Shown here in pieces: positions 1 through 12,255 of a stretch of DNA of 64,000 bases (its first letter is position 1; every line of letters starts with the position of its first letter). A program made the position numbers and the translations under genes. Source of the stretch: Spirometra erinaceieuropaei (taxonomy: Eukaryota > Platyhelminthes > Cestoda > Diphyllobothriidea > Diphyllobothriidae); contig CACRXP010000863.1 in NCBI GenBank assembly GCA_902702965.1, positions 140,306 to 204,305 on the forward strand. The letters are read 5' to 3'. The notes beneath the pieces are model-generated. The model saw only the letters and a list, made by a program, of their open reading frames with translations, was not told where the DNA came from and did not search any database.

Positions 1-347
1 ACCCTACCTTCGAGTATAAAATTGAAAGAAGATGCAATTTTCTATCGAATAAGCAAACGAATGAATATTTTAATTCATGTTTTCTATGTAATATAATGAA
101 TTGTTTAAGGGCGTCGAAAATCAATGAGGAAAATGCATGCTAAATAAGTAGTCATTTTTTACAGACTGCAGTTTGAGGAGGCGGCCAGATATAAGTTCAT
201 ACGAAAGCCGGCGTCCTGGGGCAACTGAATTATTATAGAATTATTCTGCATGATATTTAGTTTTACAACCTTACTGAATTAATCTTTTCGAAAAGAAAAC
301 GCATTTTGGAACTTCGATTGATATTTCATGAGTTAGCCCCCACACTG
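1..347. mobile_element. Right portion of a Tc1/mariner-like long-TIR element (GTGGGC subfamily)
   Basis: The sequence ends in a terminus of the form GTTAGCCCCCACACTG followed by TA. This is the right end of the 1-kb family described at 3431-4425. The left part lies outside the window. No transposase frame is present, so it is non-autonomous. Confidence 0.75.
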
Positions 348-387
348 TAGGACCTCATAAAATCCTGCAGTTCGTCTGTTTGTTTGC

Positions 388-800
388 GACATTTCAACCG
401 CCGTGACCGACTATGTCCACCATGTGTTCCGCCAGACGGTGAGAGCATGGACGGTGACTTACGTCTGAATTAGTTCCTACTGATAGTAGACTTGCACAGG
501 GTCTATTGCACACCCTCCTCTCCCTCAACCTACGTCCAGGGTCAAAACAGAATCAAGAAGACCGGAGCGAGAGAAGGCGCAGATGTTTGGCACGGCGTGC
601 CAACCACATCCCCTGGTCAAAAACGCACACTGAACAGGATTATACGCAACAAGAGAATGGGGGGGACGCTCGGATTCCCGTTGGCGCTGCATGCATCCGC
701 ACCTAGGCGTGCGCATCTCCACTAGATCCTGCTTGACCCCGACCTAGCCTATATGTTGTTCCATTTCATCCACCGTGTGGCCCGTTTAGGGATATAATGT
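388..800 (+). repeat. Medium-repeat family C, copy 1
   Basis: This shares an ordered set of landmarks with copies at 26285, 35955, 41305, 50325, 59742 and 61825: a 'gatgtccaccgtgtg'-like start, 'atagtagacttgc', 'gcatctaccgcac', 'ggtgtcaagacagagtcaag', 'cccctggtc' and 'gtggcccgtttag'. No TIR, LTR or coding capacity is seen, so the class is unknown. The short frames inside are not convincing genes. Confidence 0.6.
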
Positions 801-1522
801 TGGTTTACAGGGTTATCCTATAACCTGCTCAATGAATGCATAAATCAGTAGCACCTCCCAGAACTGAATTAAGGGACTCTGAACCTCGTGTACGCGTTGT
901 GAGAAGGCAGCATGATGTCAGGATGAAAAATATTCGTCATTTTTATACTACTTACTGTCTGTTGGCCGCTCGTGAATGCTGCGCGATTAAAGCGCAGTGT
1001 CTGGTGAATTTCAGTTCGCATGTTTATAGGGACCATGTTTGAAAATCCTTGCTTTAATGGATCCATTCCAAGTTGGCGCATAAGTTTGCGACGACCTTTT
1101 GAACGACAGTAAATAATGACTGTTAAAAAGCAAAAATTGACCACCGGTTACCACTGACTTCACAGAACATAAAAAACGCTTTACTACGAACGTCCTGCTT
1201 CGTTTTGTGGGAAAGGTCGACGCCTGTTTGATCAAACTTTACTGGAATGCGGTATTATCTCTGGGTCGGACACACTTTCAAATCCCGTTCTCACGTAAAA
1301 TGCACCGAGGAATATTTTGGCATACACTTCACATACTATGCACCGACTAGGTACAAAGTGTTCTGAAAATGGAGCCACCACGTGTATTCCTATGCAACAC
1401 CAATCAGAATCCAGCAGAAAAAGTAGTTTTGCGAAGTCGAGCAGACGTAGAAGGCATGCATGCAGACGAGACAGGAGACTTGGAACCTTTGCCATCACCA
1501 ACTCCGAGCTCATTGGAGCTTA

Positions 1523-2112
1523 CAGTGAGTGACCAATCTCAAGAAATGTCGACCGAAATTCTGAATTGCATTTTAAATTAGGAAGGATTACTTGGTCGCG
1601 GTTGTAATACTGATTATCTTGCCGCATAATCCTATAATATTTCGGACTGGGCTGGATGTCCGCTTTTAAAAACGCTGTTTTTCAATCTGCTATAGAAACA
1701 GAACTCGGTAAAAAATGACTACTTATGTAGCATGAATTTTTCCCATTGATTTTCGATGGTCTTGCAAACTCAAATATATATCATAGAAACCATAAACAAA
1801 AATATGCTTTCTTTCTGTCAATGAATAGAGAATCATGTCATCTTTATATTTTATACTCAAGGAAGGAGTACAATTAGGTATTCAAAATCGATGGGAAAGG
1901 TGCATGCTACATAAGTAATCATTTTTACCGAGTACTGCCTCTATAGGAGATAAAAAACAATGTATTTAAAAGCGGACATCCTTCCAAGTCCGAAATATTA
2001 TAGGATTATGCGGCAAGATAATCAATATTACAACCGCGACCAAGTAATCCTTCCTAATCGAAAACGCATTTCAGAATTTCAGCCAACATTTCATGAGATC
2101 GGCCATTCACTG
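1523..2112. mobile_element. Tc1/mariner-like element, internally deleted (GAGTGACC subfamily)
   Basis: The left terminus is CAGTGAGTGACC after a TA; the right terminus is GGCCATTCACTG followed by CA, a one-base decay of the TA duplication. At 590 bp it is about 400 bp shorter than the intact copy at 36799-37794. Both arms are present but most of the core is missing, so it is a near-pure hairpin. Confidence 0.7.
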
Positions 2113-2114
2113 CA

Positions 2115-3430
2115 AATTAAAATTTTACTATCGGACAAACGTCAACCCCTTTGGCCCTCTGCGGGTCAGCGATGAACTGTGGCGACTGAGTTTGTGAAGG
2201 AACAACTAGGAATCAAATGCGGTTTTCACCCCTTCAAACATACTACTTAACGAGCATGCTACCGGTCAATCGTTAACGTACTTCAAGAGTCTACATCGCT
2301 GCTCTGCTACCGTGTAGTCAAGAACTGGACGTCCGGAGCAAGTGGAACCACTAGTGGGCGAGAAAAACTACAGCTCCCTAACCACCAGATGGTTCAGCGT
2401 ATTCGTCTGCTTTACAGCAAGCCACCTCCTAACTAAAATAAAATGCAAACACATTTGGAGAGTTCGGCTGTCATGACCCACATTGGAAGATGCACATTTG
2501 CCTTCTGCAGTGAATGCCTTTGGTGTAACGCTCACAGTCCCCCCCCCCCTCCCCAGCATGCAAGGCAGAATGCACGCAAGGCAATATCCCAGTCGCGTGA
2601 TTTCGATAGCAAGCAGCTGTTGTTATCAGAGGATGGAACAGGTAAATCTGAAAGGTCAGAACCCACCCCCCCTCCTCCTCGTAGCCAAACGTGCGCACGC
2701 CTGAGCGTTAGTCAGGCTTATCTACACTCGTAATACTGCTCACAGCCTTTGCAGTTTCCCAACTCCTCATCTCACTAAAAAATCGACAAATTGTTGATTG
2801 CCGCCGACAGTTAGACCATTGATCGATGAGGCCGCACCGCCCTATCAACTTTTGGCTTCACAATCAACTCGGAATAAACCGCCGCGACCTACCTTCATTC
2901 GTTATCGTGTCCTCTGTGTCACCCCGCGCTTTATCTAGTTAAACAGGTCCCTAAAAATGTCAAACTGAGTGCGATAATCTCAATCAAGCCCAAAAGTGGC
3001 CCGACACTGCAACAAGTAGGATTTTCGAGTTGCGTGGAAAGTCTGGTTGCATCCGCTGCATCGCATGCGCTGCCTGCCTGTGCAGTTACTCAGGCCAAAT
3101 GGACGAAACCAAAGTGCTGGTTGGTGTAAACAAAAGAGGCTCGTCTGAAAGAGAAGCCTGCTGTCTAACATGCCTACCTGAGTTCCAAAATAACCGTGCA
3201 CTTCTGAACATGAATGAACAAGACCAACATATCATGCTCAACGCACAGGAACTGAAGGGCACGTGCACGGAAAATTACTATTATTTATAGTAACCTGAAG
3301 GTGCTCCAGTCGACTAAGTTGCGCATTTAGTCACTTCCCATCGAACGTTCCCTATATTTATGATAATCGATTCAACAAAAGCTTCAGATCTCAGAGCAGT
3401 TAATTTTTTTGAATACTCATCTGCTTCACA
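2115..3430. other. No recognisable gene
   Basis: This is a stretch between two DNA elements. It contains C-rich runs near 2540 and 2665. Open frames on both strands are under 100 codons and overlap each other without any recognisable domain. Confidence 0.4.
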
Positions 3431-4425
3431 CAGTAGGTGGGCTAACGCATGAAATGTCAACCGAAATTCCGAAATGCGTTTTCGTTTCGAAAAGATTAAT
3501 TAAGAAGGTTTGTAAAACTGGTCAGTCTGCAACATAATTCTATAATATTTTAGTTATCTCAGGATGCCGGCTTCCGAATGAACTTCTTTTCTTCTGCATG
3601 CAAAAACCATAGTCTGTAAAAAATGAATAATTATGAAGCATGAATTTTCCTCATTGATTTTCGATGCATCAAAATGCCCAATTATATTTCATGGAAAAAG
3701 GCATTAAAATATTCCCTGTTTTGCTCATTCGGTAGAAAACTACGGCTTCTTTCTATTTCATACTCGAAGGAGGGACATTATTCTGTTTCGAAAGTTTCTA
3801 ATTGTGGGACCATTAAATACCGTGAAATGGCCGTTCATAAATCGTCATGTCTCTGCACTTATCAATGTGGCTTGTGAAGTTAACAATATGGATCAAATCG
3901 ACCGCTAAATTTTATGAACCCTATATGGTCCGCCTTTATTATCGTCGAGCAATCTGTGGTTTGCCGTACGCGATAAATATCTGGCATGTAGTTTGTAAAC
4001 CCTGAATCCAAATGTAACTGCAGAGCGGGGCTCAAAATTATTCGGGAATTGGGAAAGTTTTTGAAAACCGAATTATACCCTTCTTTTGAATATACGATCG
4101 GAAGAAGACGTAATTTTCTACTGAATGTGCGAAGAAGTGAATAGTTTTATGTGTGTTTCTTATGCAATATAATTCGACATTTAAGGGCATCAAAAATCAA
4201 TCAGAAAAATTCATGCCTCATAATTAGTCACTTTTTTTCACAGAGTATGGTTTTGCATACAGTAGGAAGGAAGCTCATTCGGAAGCCGGCACCCTGAGAC
4301 AACTGAAATAGTATAGAATTATTTTGCAGGCTGACTAGTTTAACAAACCTATTTAAGTAATCTTTTCGAAACGAAAACGCATTTCGGAATTTCGGTTGAC
4401 GTTTCATGAGTTAGCCCACCTACTG
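3431..4425 (+). mobile_element. Tc1/mariner-like 1-kb long-TIR element, nearly complete
   Basis: Termini are CAGTAGGTGGGCTAAC and its reverse complement. The right flank is TA and the left flank CA, a decayed TA. The inverted arms are about 370 bp each, and the core contains 'aaatggccgttcataaa' and 'cctgaatccaaatgtaac'. At 995 bp it matches the lengths of the copies at 50575 and 56783. It has no transposase frame. Assignment to Tc1/mariner rests on the CAGT ends and TA target only. Confidence 0.85.
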
Positions 4426-5109
4426 TATCTTCTACAGAAACCGTTTCTGTGATGCATCTAGTCGCGCTGATCCGTAGCCCAAAACCACCACCTTGAAGTT
4501 GGTACGTCGCGCTTATAAGTAGGGCTGCTCTAACCGATGACCAATGGGAAGGGCATACCGAAGCGTATGCTCACAACAATCAGACGCCAATAAACGGAGG
4601 AATGTAAGCGATACTGCTTTTGTATGGAGAACGCAGGGCAAGGCGAATTTTGACCAACCGGAGGATCATATAAGCAATTCAGTGCAGCATTAGATAAACA
4701 GTCAAAAACCCAAGTGCCAGATGTGTCAGACGGTTTGATCATAAGAGCCATAATACGGAAACAGGAAACGTTAGAAAGGTATTGGAAGTCGACTCAACTT
4801 CACTCAGGAGTGAACTGTTCTTCCGTAACTTCACACAGAGATGTTACCACACCCCAAATATTGAGATACAGTGCAGAGAAGAATGCGATATGCCACTAGG
4901 CTAACTGAACTTTTGTTAGGTTTTACATAAATCACAATGACGACCGCCGCGCCAGTTGCGAATTGTTATAATTGCGGGCTAACTGACTTACCGATTGTTA
5001 ATAAATTTTGATGGTTATGCCGGAAATGCGGGAACTGCCCGTCCCATTGTGTCTTGGGTCTCTAATAAGAGCTCTTGCAGGCAGCTGCAGAGTAAATAGG
5101 GAAGGAAAT

Positions 5110-5165
5110 TATCGTACAAAGACAAGGGAGACTGAGATGGCCGTTTCCGGCTGGATATGAATATT
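5110..5165 (-). repeat. SINE 3'-tail fragment
   Basis: The reverse complement matches the tail shared by the tRNA-derived SINE copies ('aacggccatctcagtctccc' then 'ttgtctttgt'). Only the tail is present, with no tRNA-like head. Confidence 0.45.
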
Positions 5166-5199
5166 TGGGCCGACGTCCATCAGTCTGCGCTTACTAACC

Positions 5200-6150
5200 T
5201 TCGTTCAGAACTGATCTATGCCAAGTCAGCGATTAATTTCTGAGGGAATCAAAAGGCGGCAATTTCTATATAGGAGTACCCACCAGAAAATCCACGGGGA
5301 GTGCTGAGGGATCCACTGAAGAGCCAAACCCCTCGCTGCTGTGCCATGCAGCGGCAGGATATCAGCAAAACAAATCGTGTCTGGGCTTTTAGCTAGTACC
5401 TGTGTTGTTAGTATGGTTTCATCTTACCCTTAAGTATAATACTAGCTGTCTGTCGAAAGTTGATAAATATTACGCGGTTACCCGCTACGGCTGATGAATT
5501 TTGACTCAAATATTCATACATAAAATTCTCGGTCTGAGCCTATAGACCTTGAATAAACTGATCTACTCCACTTTCGTAGATAATCTTCTGAGGAAATTAA
5601 GAAGCGACAATTTCTTAATCGGAGTATCTACCAGTGCTGCCAGTACGGTACCCATGCTCACAACGTAGGCGCTAGTCACAAGCCCAGGCATGTGCTTCGC
5701 CGATATTTCGCCGCTGCATTACACAGCTACGAGCGGTTTGGCTCATCAGTGCGTTTTCAGCGTTTCCGAGTGTTTTCTGGTGGGTGCTCTATTTTTGAAA
5801 CCTCAGCTCTCTAAACTCTCCAGAAACTCATGCGCCAACTCGAAGAAAATCATTCGAAATAAAATTTAATAATTTCAAACCGATAGATTGTATGAGTATC
5901 TAAGACAAAATACATCATCTTTAGCGGAATTACCACATAGTACTCATAAACACATTAATGTCTGAAGCGATTAAGGGCCGAAATTTAAAAAACTGATGTA
6001 TCTCTAACATAAATTGCACGGAGAATGTTGGGAGACCCACTGAAGAGCCGAAACCTTCGCGACTGTGCCAGACAGCGACAGAATATCGGCTAAACAATGG
6101 GGTCTGGGCTTTTAGCCAGAACCTGTGTTGCTAATATGGTACCTTTTAAT
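5200..6150. repeat. Diverged three-unit local repeat
   Basis: A block with 'actgatctatgcc', 'ggcaatttctatataggagt' and 'cccaccag' at 5203-5285 recurs at 5550-5634 and, more weakly, near 5910-6020. A second block ('ccactgaagagcc', 'gtctgggcttttagc', 'acctgtgttg') at 5305-5420 recurs at 6027-6145 and in inverted, diverged form at 5690-5760. This suggests locally amplified, mixed-orientation units with a spacing of about 350 bp. Function is unknown. Confidence 0.5.
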
Positions 6151-6654
6151 CCTAAACCATGTTAAGAATATGAAACCCTACTATTTCACGAAGACATGAC
6201 AGAATTATTCAGAATTTCGGATTTCTAAACCGAAATCCATGTAAACTGACAAAGTTTTGAAAGCCGTTCACAACTACTTGCTCCAATTTGTGTGCTCGCT
6301 GTATACTTCTGTTAACGCCAAGGGTTGTGACAAAACTGCCGGCCATGTTGCACTAGAAAATGACAGCTTGCAGTCTCGCCAGATTATGTGTAAAATCCAC
6401 CATATCAACACGCTAGCGTACGGAGTCTAATTTGGTGTATTTGTTATATTAAACTGAAATGTTGTCAGTGATGTCGTGTCGTTTAAATGTTAATCAGAAA
6501 ACATACAATATACCAGGAAACGTGAAATATGGGCGGACGCTCACCGATCGATCACGGGACTAAATCGCCGATTTTGGGGTTTCATCTAGAGCCCTGCCGG
6601 CAGCTCGGTAATGGACGACTGTGTCCCGTAACTGATCAGTGAGCGCCCATTCCC

Positions 6655-6835
6655 ATCGGAGCCGACATTACAATGATCCCGTGGTTCGATGGTTAGAAGC
6701 GTCGGGCTTCTAACCAACAGGTTGCGGCTTCGAGTCCCAGGTCTTCCACACTTCGAGATTGGGTATGACTGGATGGCGACGGTTAATACGCCAGAAATGG
6801 CCATTACAGTCTCCCCTGTCTTTGTCGACAATTTA
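6655..6835 (+). repeat. tRNA-derived SINE
   Basis: The head resembles a tRNA: a GTGGTTCGATGGTTAGAAGC A-box-like segment, an anticodon-arm-like TCGGGCTTCTAACC and a GGCTTCGAGTCCC B box. The body 'ttgggtatgactgg' and tail 'ccagaaatggccattacag' then 'tctttgtcgacaa' are shared with the copies at 49030 and 51571. The CTTCTAA loop suggests a tRNA-Arg(UCU)-like ancestor, which is inference. Confidence 0.65.
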
Positions 6836-6839
6836 TTTT

Positions 6840-7970
6840 TAACTAAATACTGTTGAAATTGGAGAGCAGGCAGTTTAATTCAGCCCTGAGACGGCCTAAG
6901 TTTCCTCAGTTATGCCAGTGTTACTGAGTAATTGAGGCAAATAACTGAAAGAAGAGCACGAAATAGGGCTTCTGACCGAGAAAGGCTGTCCTCGCCTTTC
7001 AAATTTTTCTGTTAGGTCGTTCAGTTCGCCGCCTTAGTGGCTACAACCTATTTTCATCCCACCAAAACAAAAGCCGAACTATCCAGTAGGCGCCTCATCC
7101 GGAAATCTTCCTGTCCGCTTAAATTACCCAGTTCAAACGGAGATGACAGTTGGGATGGCTTCAGTGGTAACGAACCGTTTGTTACTCTCATCCAGCGCTC
7201 CTTGCGGCCTGGAATGATACAGTTTCTAATTGAACCCTCGAACAATCCGCCCACACTTCGTTGTTCACGAGGGAGGAGAAGGAGCAGGTGTAGGAGGGGG
7301 CGGGGAGCGAGAGGAACTTCCCACAGCCTCTTCTGTCTTGCGGAGGGGTAAACGCCCACGTGGCTTCTGCGTATTCACTTCGCTCCAAAGTGTCTAGAGG
7401 GCTGCCCTTAGCGTCTTCTCGTTCTCCTACGAGCCTAGTACCACTTCAGACCTTCGCATTAACGACAGAGTGGTACTGCCACAAGATAAGTGCGAACTAA
7501 AGTGTTTATTATCGCTATTTTGGGAGAAATAGGCGAACATATGTTTCGCTTCCCAGTCCTTCGTCTCCCCCGCAGCAGACACACGTCAATCCAGCGGTTG
7601 GATTCGGCCGCACGGTTGGAAGCCGTTCACTTGCTGCCTAACAAGCCTAATGACAGATCATTAATCAGCCAGCGTACCGCTCAGAAACTAAGCCGCTTCG
7701 TCTGAGTGATGTTCTGCGTCGAACAAGTATCGGCATAGCGACTCGCCGAAGGCTCGTTACTTTTTCATTGACGGCAGTTGGAACTGTTCGCGATGGTGGT
7801 TATATTTTCATCATGTGTCTTGTTTTAAGCAGAGTATGATCTGCTGTGATTTGAGATGTGAAATGGAGTTTTCAGAAACATATCCTCCGGCTTAGAAATA
7901 AAAGACACAAGAACTAAAACGAATGCCGAAAATCGCGAACTTGAACACTTTAGCATGTTGAAGTTTTTCT
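6840..7970. other. No recognisable gene
   Basis: Overlapping frames of about 100 codons on opposite strands near 7037-7359 lie in a GC-richer patch with a 'gaggagaaggagcagg' purine run. They show no domain and read equally well in three frames, so I do not call a gene. Confidence 0.35.
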
Positions 7971-7974
7971 TCTA

Positions 7975-8139
7975 TTCTATTAATTTCATTTATTTTTGCT
8001 ATTATTCTAATATTTTGGACGTATATTTTAGTCATTTTCACCTGAGAATAGGCATTATTGAAAGCTTGGAGTAGGATTGTCTCATGCATAGTCCCGTCTC
8101 ACACCTGCTGCTTTTTGCTTTCATTTGCATAACGCAGAT
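7975..8139 (+). repeat. Left member of a local duplicated segment
   Basis: Shares 'acgtatattttagtc', 'cacacctgct' and 'atttgcataacgcagatta' with 9290-9422. The DNA element at 8142 is inserted exactly at the TA ending this segment. Confidence 0.6.
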
Positions 8140-8141
8140 TA

Positions 8142-9129
8142 CAGTAGCTGTGCTTACTCATGAAACGTCAACCAAAATTTCGAAATGCGTTCTCGTTTCG
8201 AAAAGATAAATTAAATAGTGCTGTAAAACTAAATATGATGTAACATAAATCTATGATGATCCAGTTACCTCAAGGTGACAGCTTTCGAAAGAATTTATTT
8301 TCGGCTGCATGTATGATCTGTACTCTGCAAAACATGGCTACTTATGTAGCATGCAATTTTATCATTGATTTTCGATTCCCTTGAAAATTCAATTATATTT
8401 CATGGAAAACATGCATAAAACTATTCATTTTTTTACTTATTCGGTAGAAAATCACGTCTTCTTCCAATTTCATACTAAATAGAAGAGTATAATTCGACTT
8501 TAAAAACTTTTCTAATTCCCGAATAATTTTGAACCCGACCTGCTGTTAGCCTTGCATTCAGGGTTTAAAAACTGCAAGCTGTAAATTTTCCGTATACGGA
8601 AAACCATGCATTTCTTTACGGTGTTAAGAGGGGACCATATAATTTTCATAAAATTAAGCAGTGGATTTGAGCAATATTGTTAACTTTAAAAGCCACATTC
8701 GTAAATGCAGATACATGACGTTTCATGAACGGCCATTTAACGGTATTAAAAAATCTCACAATTAAAAACATTTTTAAAACCGAATTATACCCTTCTTTTG
8801 AGTATGAAATTAGAAGAAGACGTGATTTTCTACCGAATAAGTAAAAGAATGAATATTTTTATGCATGTTTTCCATGAACTACAATTGAATTTTCAAGGGA
8901 ATCGAAAATCAATGAGAAAATTGCATACTACGTAAGTAGTCATGTTTTGCAGAGTATAGATCTTGCATGCATCCGAGAATAAGTTCTTTCGAAAGTCGAC
9001 ACCCTGAGGTAACTGGATCAATATATGTTGCATCATGAGTACTTTTACAACACTACTTAATTTATCTTTTCGAAAGGATAACGCATTTCGAAATTTTGGT
9101 TGACGTTTCATGAGTTAGCACATCTACTG
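8142..9129 (-). mobile_element. Tc1/mariner-like 1-kb long-TIR element, complete
   Basis: Begins CAGTAGCTGTGC after TA at 8140-8141 and ends GCACATCTACTG before TA at 9130-9131, at 988 bp. The core lies in the opposite orientation to that of the 50575 copy: the segment after the left arm reads 'cccgaataattttgaaccc'. It has long inverted arms and no coding capacity. Its neighbour segment exists without an insertion at 9290-9422, which supports insertion at TA. Confidence 0.85.
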
Positions 9130-9289
9130 TAGAACGCCTGTCGACGGTCCCCCTATTGTTTCATCCTAGCGACTGAGAGGACGCTTTGTTTTTCTGCTCA
9201 TGTGTCGACTAGCTCTCGTGCAAAGTGCTTTGTTACATTCATCACTATTTTTCTATATCTAGACCCTCTGCTTAACACTTATTTTTGAT

Positions 9290-9422
9290 GTTACTCTAAT
9301 ATTTGGTACGTATATTTTAGTCCTTTTAACGTGATACTATGCTTGACGTAGATTTGTCCCACGAATAGTCCTGTCTCACACCTGCTACTTGTGGCTTTAA
9401 TTTGCATAACGCAGATTACATT
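9290..9422 (+). repeat. Right member of a local duplicated segment (no element at the equivalent TA)
   Basis: Diverged copy of 7975-8139. At the position where the left member is interrupted by the DNA element, this copy reads on as GCAGATTACATT. Confidence 0.6.
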
Positions 9423-9610
9423 AAACTCAGAAACGCGTGCACTGACTGCATTTTTAAACCTGCCATGTATCATAGCATATTCGCCCAGCCTGTTTAGCAA
9501 TGATAAAAAGAGTAAAAGATGCTGTTACCAAGAGAGGAGAGGAATGTTTGCTCCATTTCATATGCAGACCGGACTAATGGAACTGCCAATATCGCTGGTA
9601 TCTGATTTAT

Positions 9611-10554
9611 AGTCAGCGACCGATCTGGTGAAATGTTAGCCAAAATTCTGGAATTCGCTCTCAATTAGGAAGAATTACCTGGGTGGGACTGCAATATTTA
9701 TTATCTTGCAACATAATCTCATAATACTTCGGACTCGCCAAGACGTTAGCTGCTGGGTGCAAATGAATAGCGTGTTTTTTCCGCATTTATTTTCGATGGC
9801 CTTATAAAGTTGAATATTTTATAGGAAAAAACTCCGAAAAATATGCTCTCTTTTACTTATTTAGCAGCTAATGAAATCAGCTCAATATGTGTTACCCGGA
9901 GAAAGGGTGTTTGTAGATCTTGAAGATATTTTCCAATTCCTAAATGATTTAAAGATATAGATTTTCCGTTGTACTAGCGTTTAGCGATTTCGGTCCACAA
10001 GGTATATGCTCTCCGCGTAATAAAAACCACATATTCCTCCACGTCTTTAAGAAAATGCCCTGTAGTGTTCATAAAATCTTACAGTGGGTGCGGACTCTGC
10101 TGTTTATTATAAAAGGAGCATTAATAAACGGACAGGTCCGATGCTCTATAAATGAACATGGCACAAACTTAAAAATCTCATAATTAAAAAAACCTTTTAG
10201 AACCTAAACGTACTCTTTCTCCAAACGCAAAATGTGAGGACGACGCGATCTGCTACCATTTGAGTGAAGGAAAACATGTTTTGGCATGTTTCGCACGAAA
10301 TACATTCAAATTTATAAGGCCATCGAAAATAAATGTAAAAAATACATGCTACTTAAGTTGCCTTTTTAGCGAGTAACGTTTTTACATGAGGCGGCAAAGA
10401 AGTGCATTCGAGAGCCAATATTCTGGCGAGTCCGAAATGTCATAGGATTAAGTCGCATGATAATAAATACTGCAGCCCCACCTAGGTCATCCTTCCCAAT
10501 CGAAAACACATTTCAGAGTTTTGTCTAACATTCCATGGGATCGTCTACTCAGTG
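9611..10554. mobile_element. Tc1/mariner-like element, degenerate (GAGTGACC subfamily)
   Basis: Eroded termini ('agtcagcgaccgatctgg' left, 'tcgtctactcagtg' right before TA) enclose arms and core alignable by eye to 36799-37794. It is about 944 bp with many substitutions, so it is an older copy. Confidence 0.65.
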
Positions 10555-11348
10555 TAACTTCAGTTTATTTGCGCATCAGAAATGGCGATAACTAAGTGAA
10601 GGCTAAGCGAAAAAGTCTGTCGTCTATGTCACAGAATTAAAGCAACTGGCCCGATCTAACCGCCACAGGAAAAGGTGGAACATTGATACGTTCGAATTAG
10701 CTGTTCGTCCACAGACGACGTTCTAGTCTCTATGTCATATCCAGCACCAGATGGCCGACCAGCTCGGACACCGAACTGGTACTTTACACATACACTGAGC
10801 GACCGATCTCATGAAATGTTGACCGAAATTCTGAAATGCGTTTTTGATTGGGGAAGAGTACTTAGGCTACAATATGGACTACTTTGCGGCATAATCCTAT
10901 AATGTTTCGTGCTCGACAGGATGTCTGCTTTTGCATGTGCTCAATTTTGACCTCCTGTAGAGAACACGCTGGGCAAGAAATGACTACTTACGTAGCATGT
11001 ATGTTTCACATTGATTTTTGATGGTATTGTAAATTCAAATATACTTTATAGAAGACATGCAAAAAAGATTTGCTTTCTTTTAAGCGTTCAGTGGGGGTTC
11101 ACGCTGTCTTTAAATTTTTTACCTGATGAAAGGGCGTGTTTACATTTCGAATGAGTTTCTCTATGCCCAAATAATTTTGAGGCTGATCAGCCGTTGCATT
11201 AGGTTTAAGCGATTTCAGTTTACAAGGTGCTTACTTTCTGCGTAGGGAAAATCATATATTCCCCTATACCTTTGAAAAGATACTATGTAAAGTTCATAAA
11301 ATTTAAAAGAAGGCGAAGGCACGATCACTGGGACAGTAAGTTTATTTG

Positions 11349-11387
11349 CCTGAGCTTTCGAACTCGAACTAGAGTTCATCATCAGAG
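11349..11387 (-). ncRNA. Hammerhead-ribozyme-like motif, left inverted terminal repeat
   Basis: On the minus strand CTGATGA, one U, a 6-bp stem GAACTC/GAGTTC, then GAAAG and CAGGCAAATAAA. It is the mirror of the motif at 12216-12255. Confidence 0.6.
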
Positions 11388-11400
11388 GTTACTCCCATTG

Positions 11401-12135
11401 GTGCACAAACGGGGCTGTGTGAGGGCGCTTTTCGACCGGGTAAAAACGCACTGTAGCGAGCCCGAAGGAAGGATGCAAGAACTATGGCATCTCCGGGACC
11501 AATTAACAAAGAACGGCTACCCAAATAGCTTGATCAGTCGCTGCATACGCGCACACCCACGCCGGACAAACGGAAGAGAGACACCAACAATTTGGCAATC
11601 CCTACCGTACATAAAGAATGTGTCCGAGGCCACAGAACGCATCGCGTCAGAGCTAGGCGTGGGCATCGCTCATCATCCGGCGGCCACCATGCGTAGCAGG
11701 ATCATGAAAATGAAGGATCGGCTGGACGCAGGTGAACAGTCGGGCGTAGTCTATCGAATCCCGTGCCAAAACTGTCCTTGCCACTACACAGGCCAGACAG
11801 GACGACGTCTGAGCTGACGAATACTTGAGCACAAACGGGCCGTTCGGAGAGGCGACCCACTGTCTCAAGTAGCCACTCACACGCTCGAGGAAGGGCATGA
11901 GTTCGACTTCGCCAACACGCGGATATTGGCGCGAGCCGGCAACAAGACAGGGCGAGAGCTGTTGGAGGCGTGGGTGTCGGACACCAACTCCATCAACAGA
12001 CGCATCGATTTGCCTGCGTGTTATCACGCGCTCCGCCCACGCAGCCAGGTGGCGCAGCTCATACCGTCGCGAAGTACAAATGGCGTCACCACGCCGGGGG
12101 AACATCGTGGACCAGGCGGCACAAACCCTACCTAG
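11401..12135 (+). pseudogene. PLE protein C-terminus with GIY-YIG endonuclease domain, one nonsense codon
   Basis: One continuous frame interrupted only by TGA at 11815-11817. The N-terminal part (LISRCIRAHPRR, SLPYIKNVSEAT, LGVGIAHHPAATM) resembles the linker after the PLE reverse transcriptase. The GIY-YIG core reads YRIPCQNCPCHYTGQTGR, then ILEHKRAVRRGDP, SQVATHTLEEGHEFDF and ELLEAWVSDTNSINRRIDLP. Established knowledge: in PLEs this domain nicks the target for primed reverse transcription. The reverse-transcriptase catalytic domain is absent, and with the stop the copy is dead. The stop replaces the residue expected just before R-I-L-E-H. Confidence 0.85.
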
Positions 12136-12215
12136 CCACGGACGTACTCCCCCTCCCCCCCCCCCACCGCAAGGATGAACGATATAAATGCTCACAATTT
12201 GCTGCACTCGAGTAA

Positions 12216-12255
12216 CCTCTGATGATGAACTCTAGTTCGAGTTCGAAAGCCCAGG
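12216..12255 (+). ncRNA. Hammerhead-ribozyme-like motif, right terminal repeat
   Basis: CTGATGA at 12219-12225, stem II GAACTC (12227-12232) with GAGTTC (12239-12244), GAAA at 12245-12248, then GCCCAGG and AATAAA. The stem sequence differs completely from the GGATTC/GAATCC stem of other copies yet still pairs perfectly. Helix III is minimal, so self-cleavage is not assured. Confidence 0.65.

Noticed and set aside
6680..6740. Functional tRNA-Arg gene
   Set aside because: A and B boxes are present, but the arms do not pair and the same sequence recurs with a common non-tRNA tail, so it is a SINE head.
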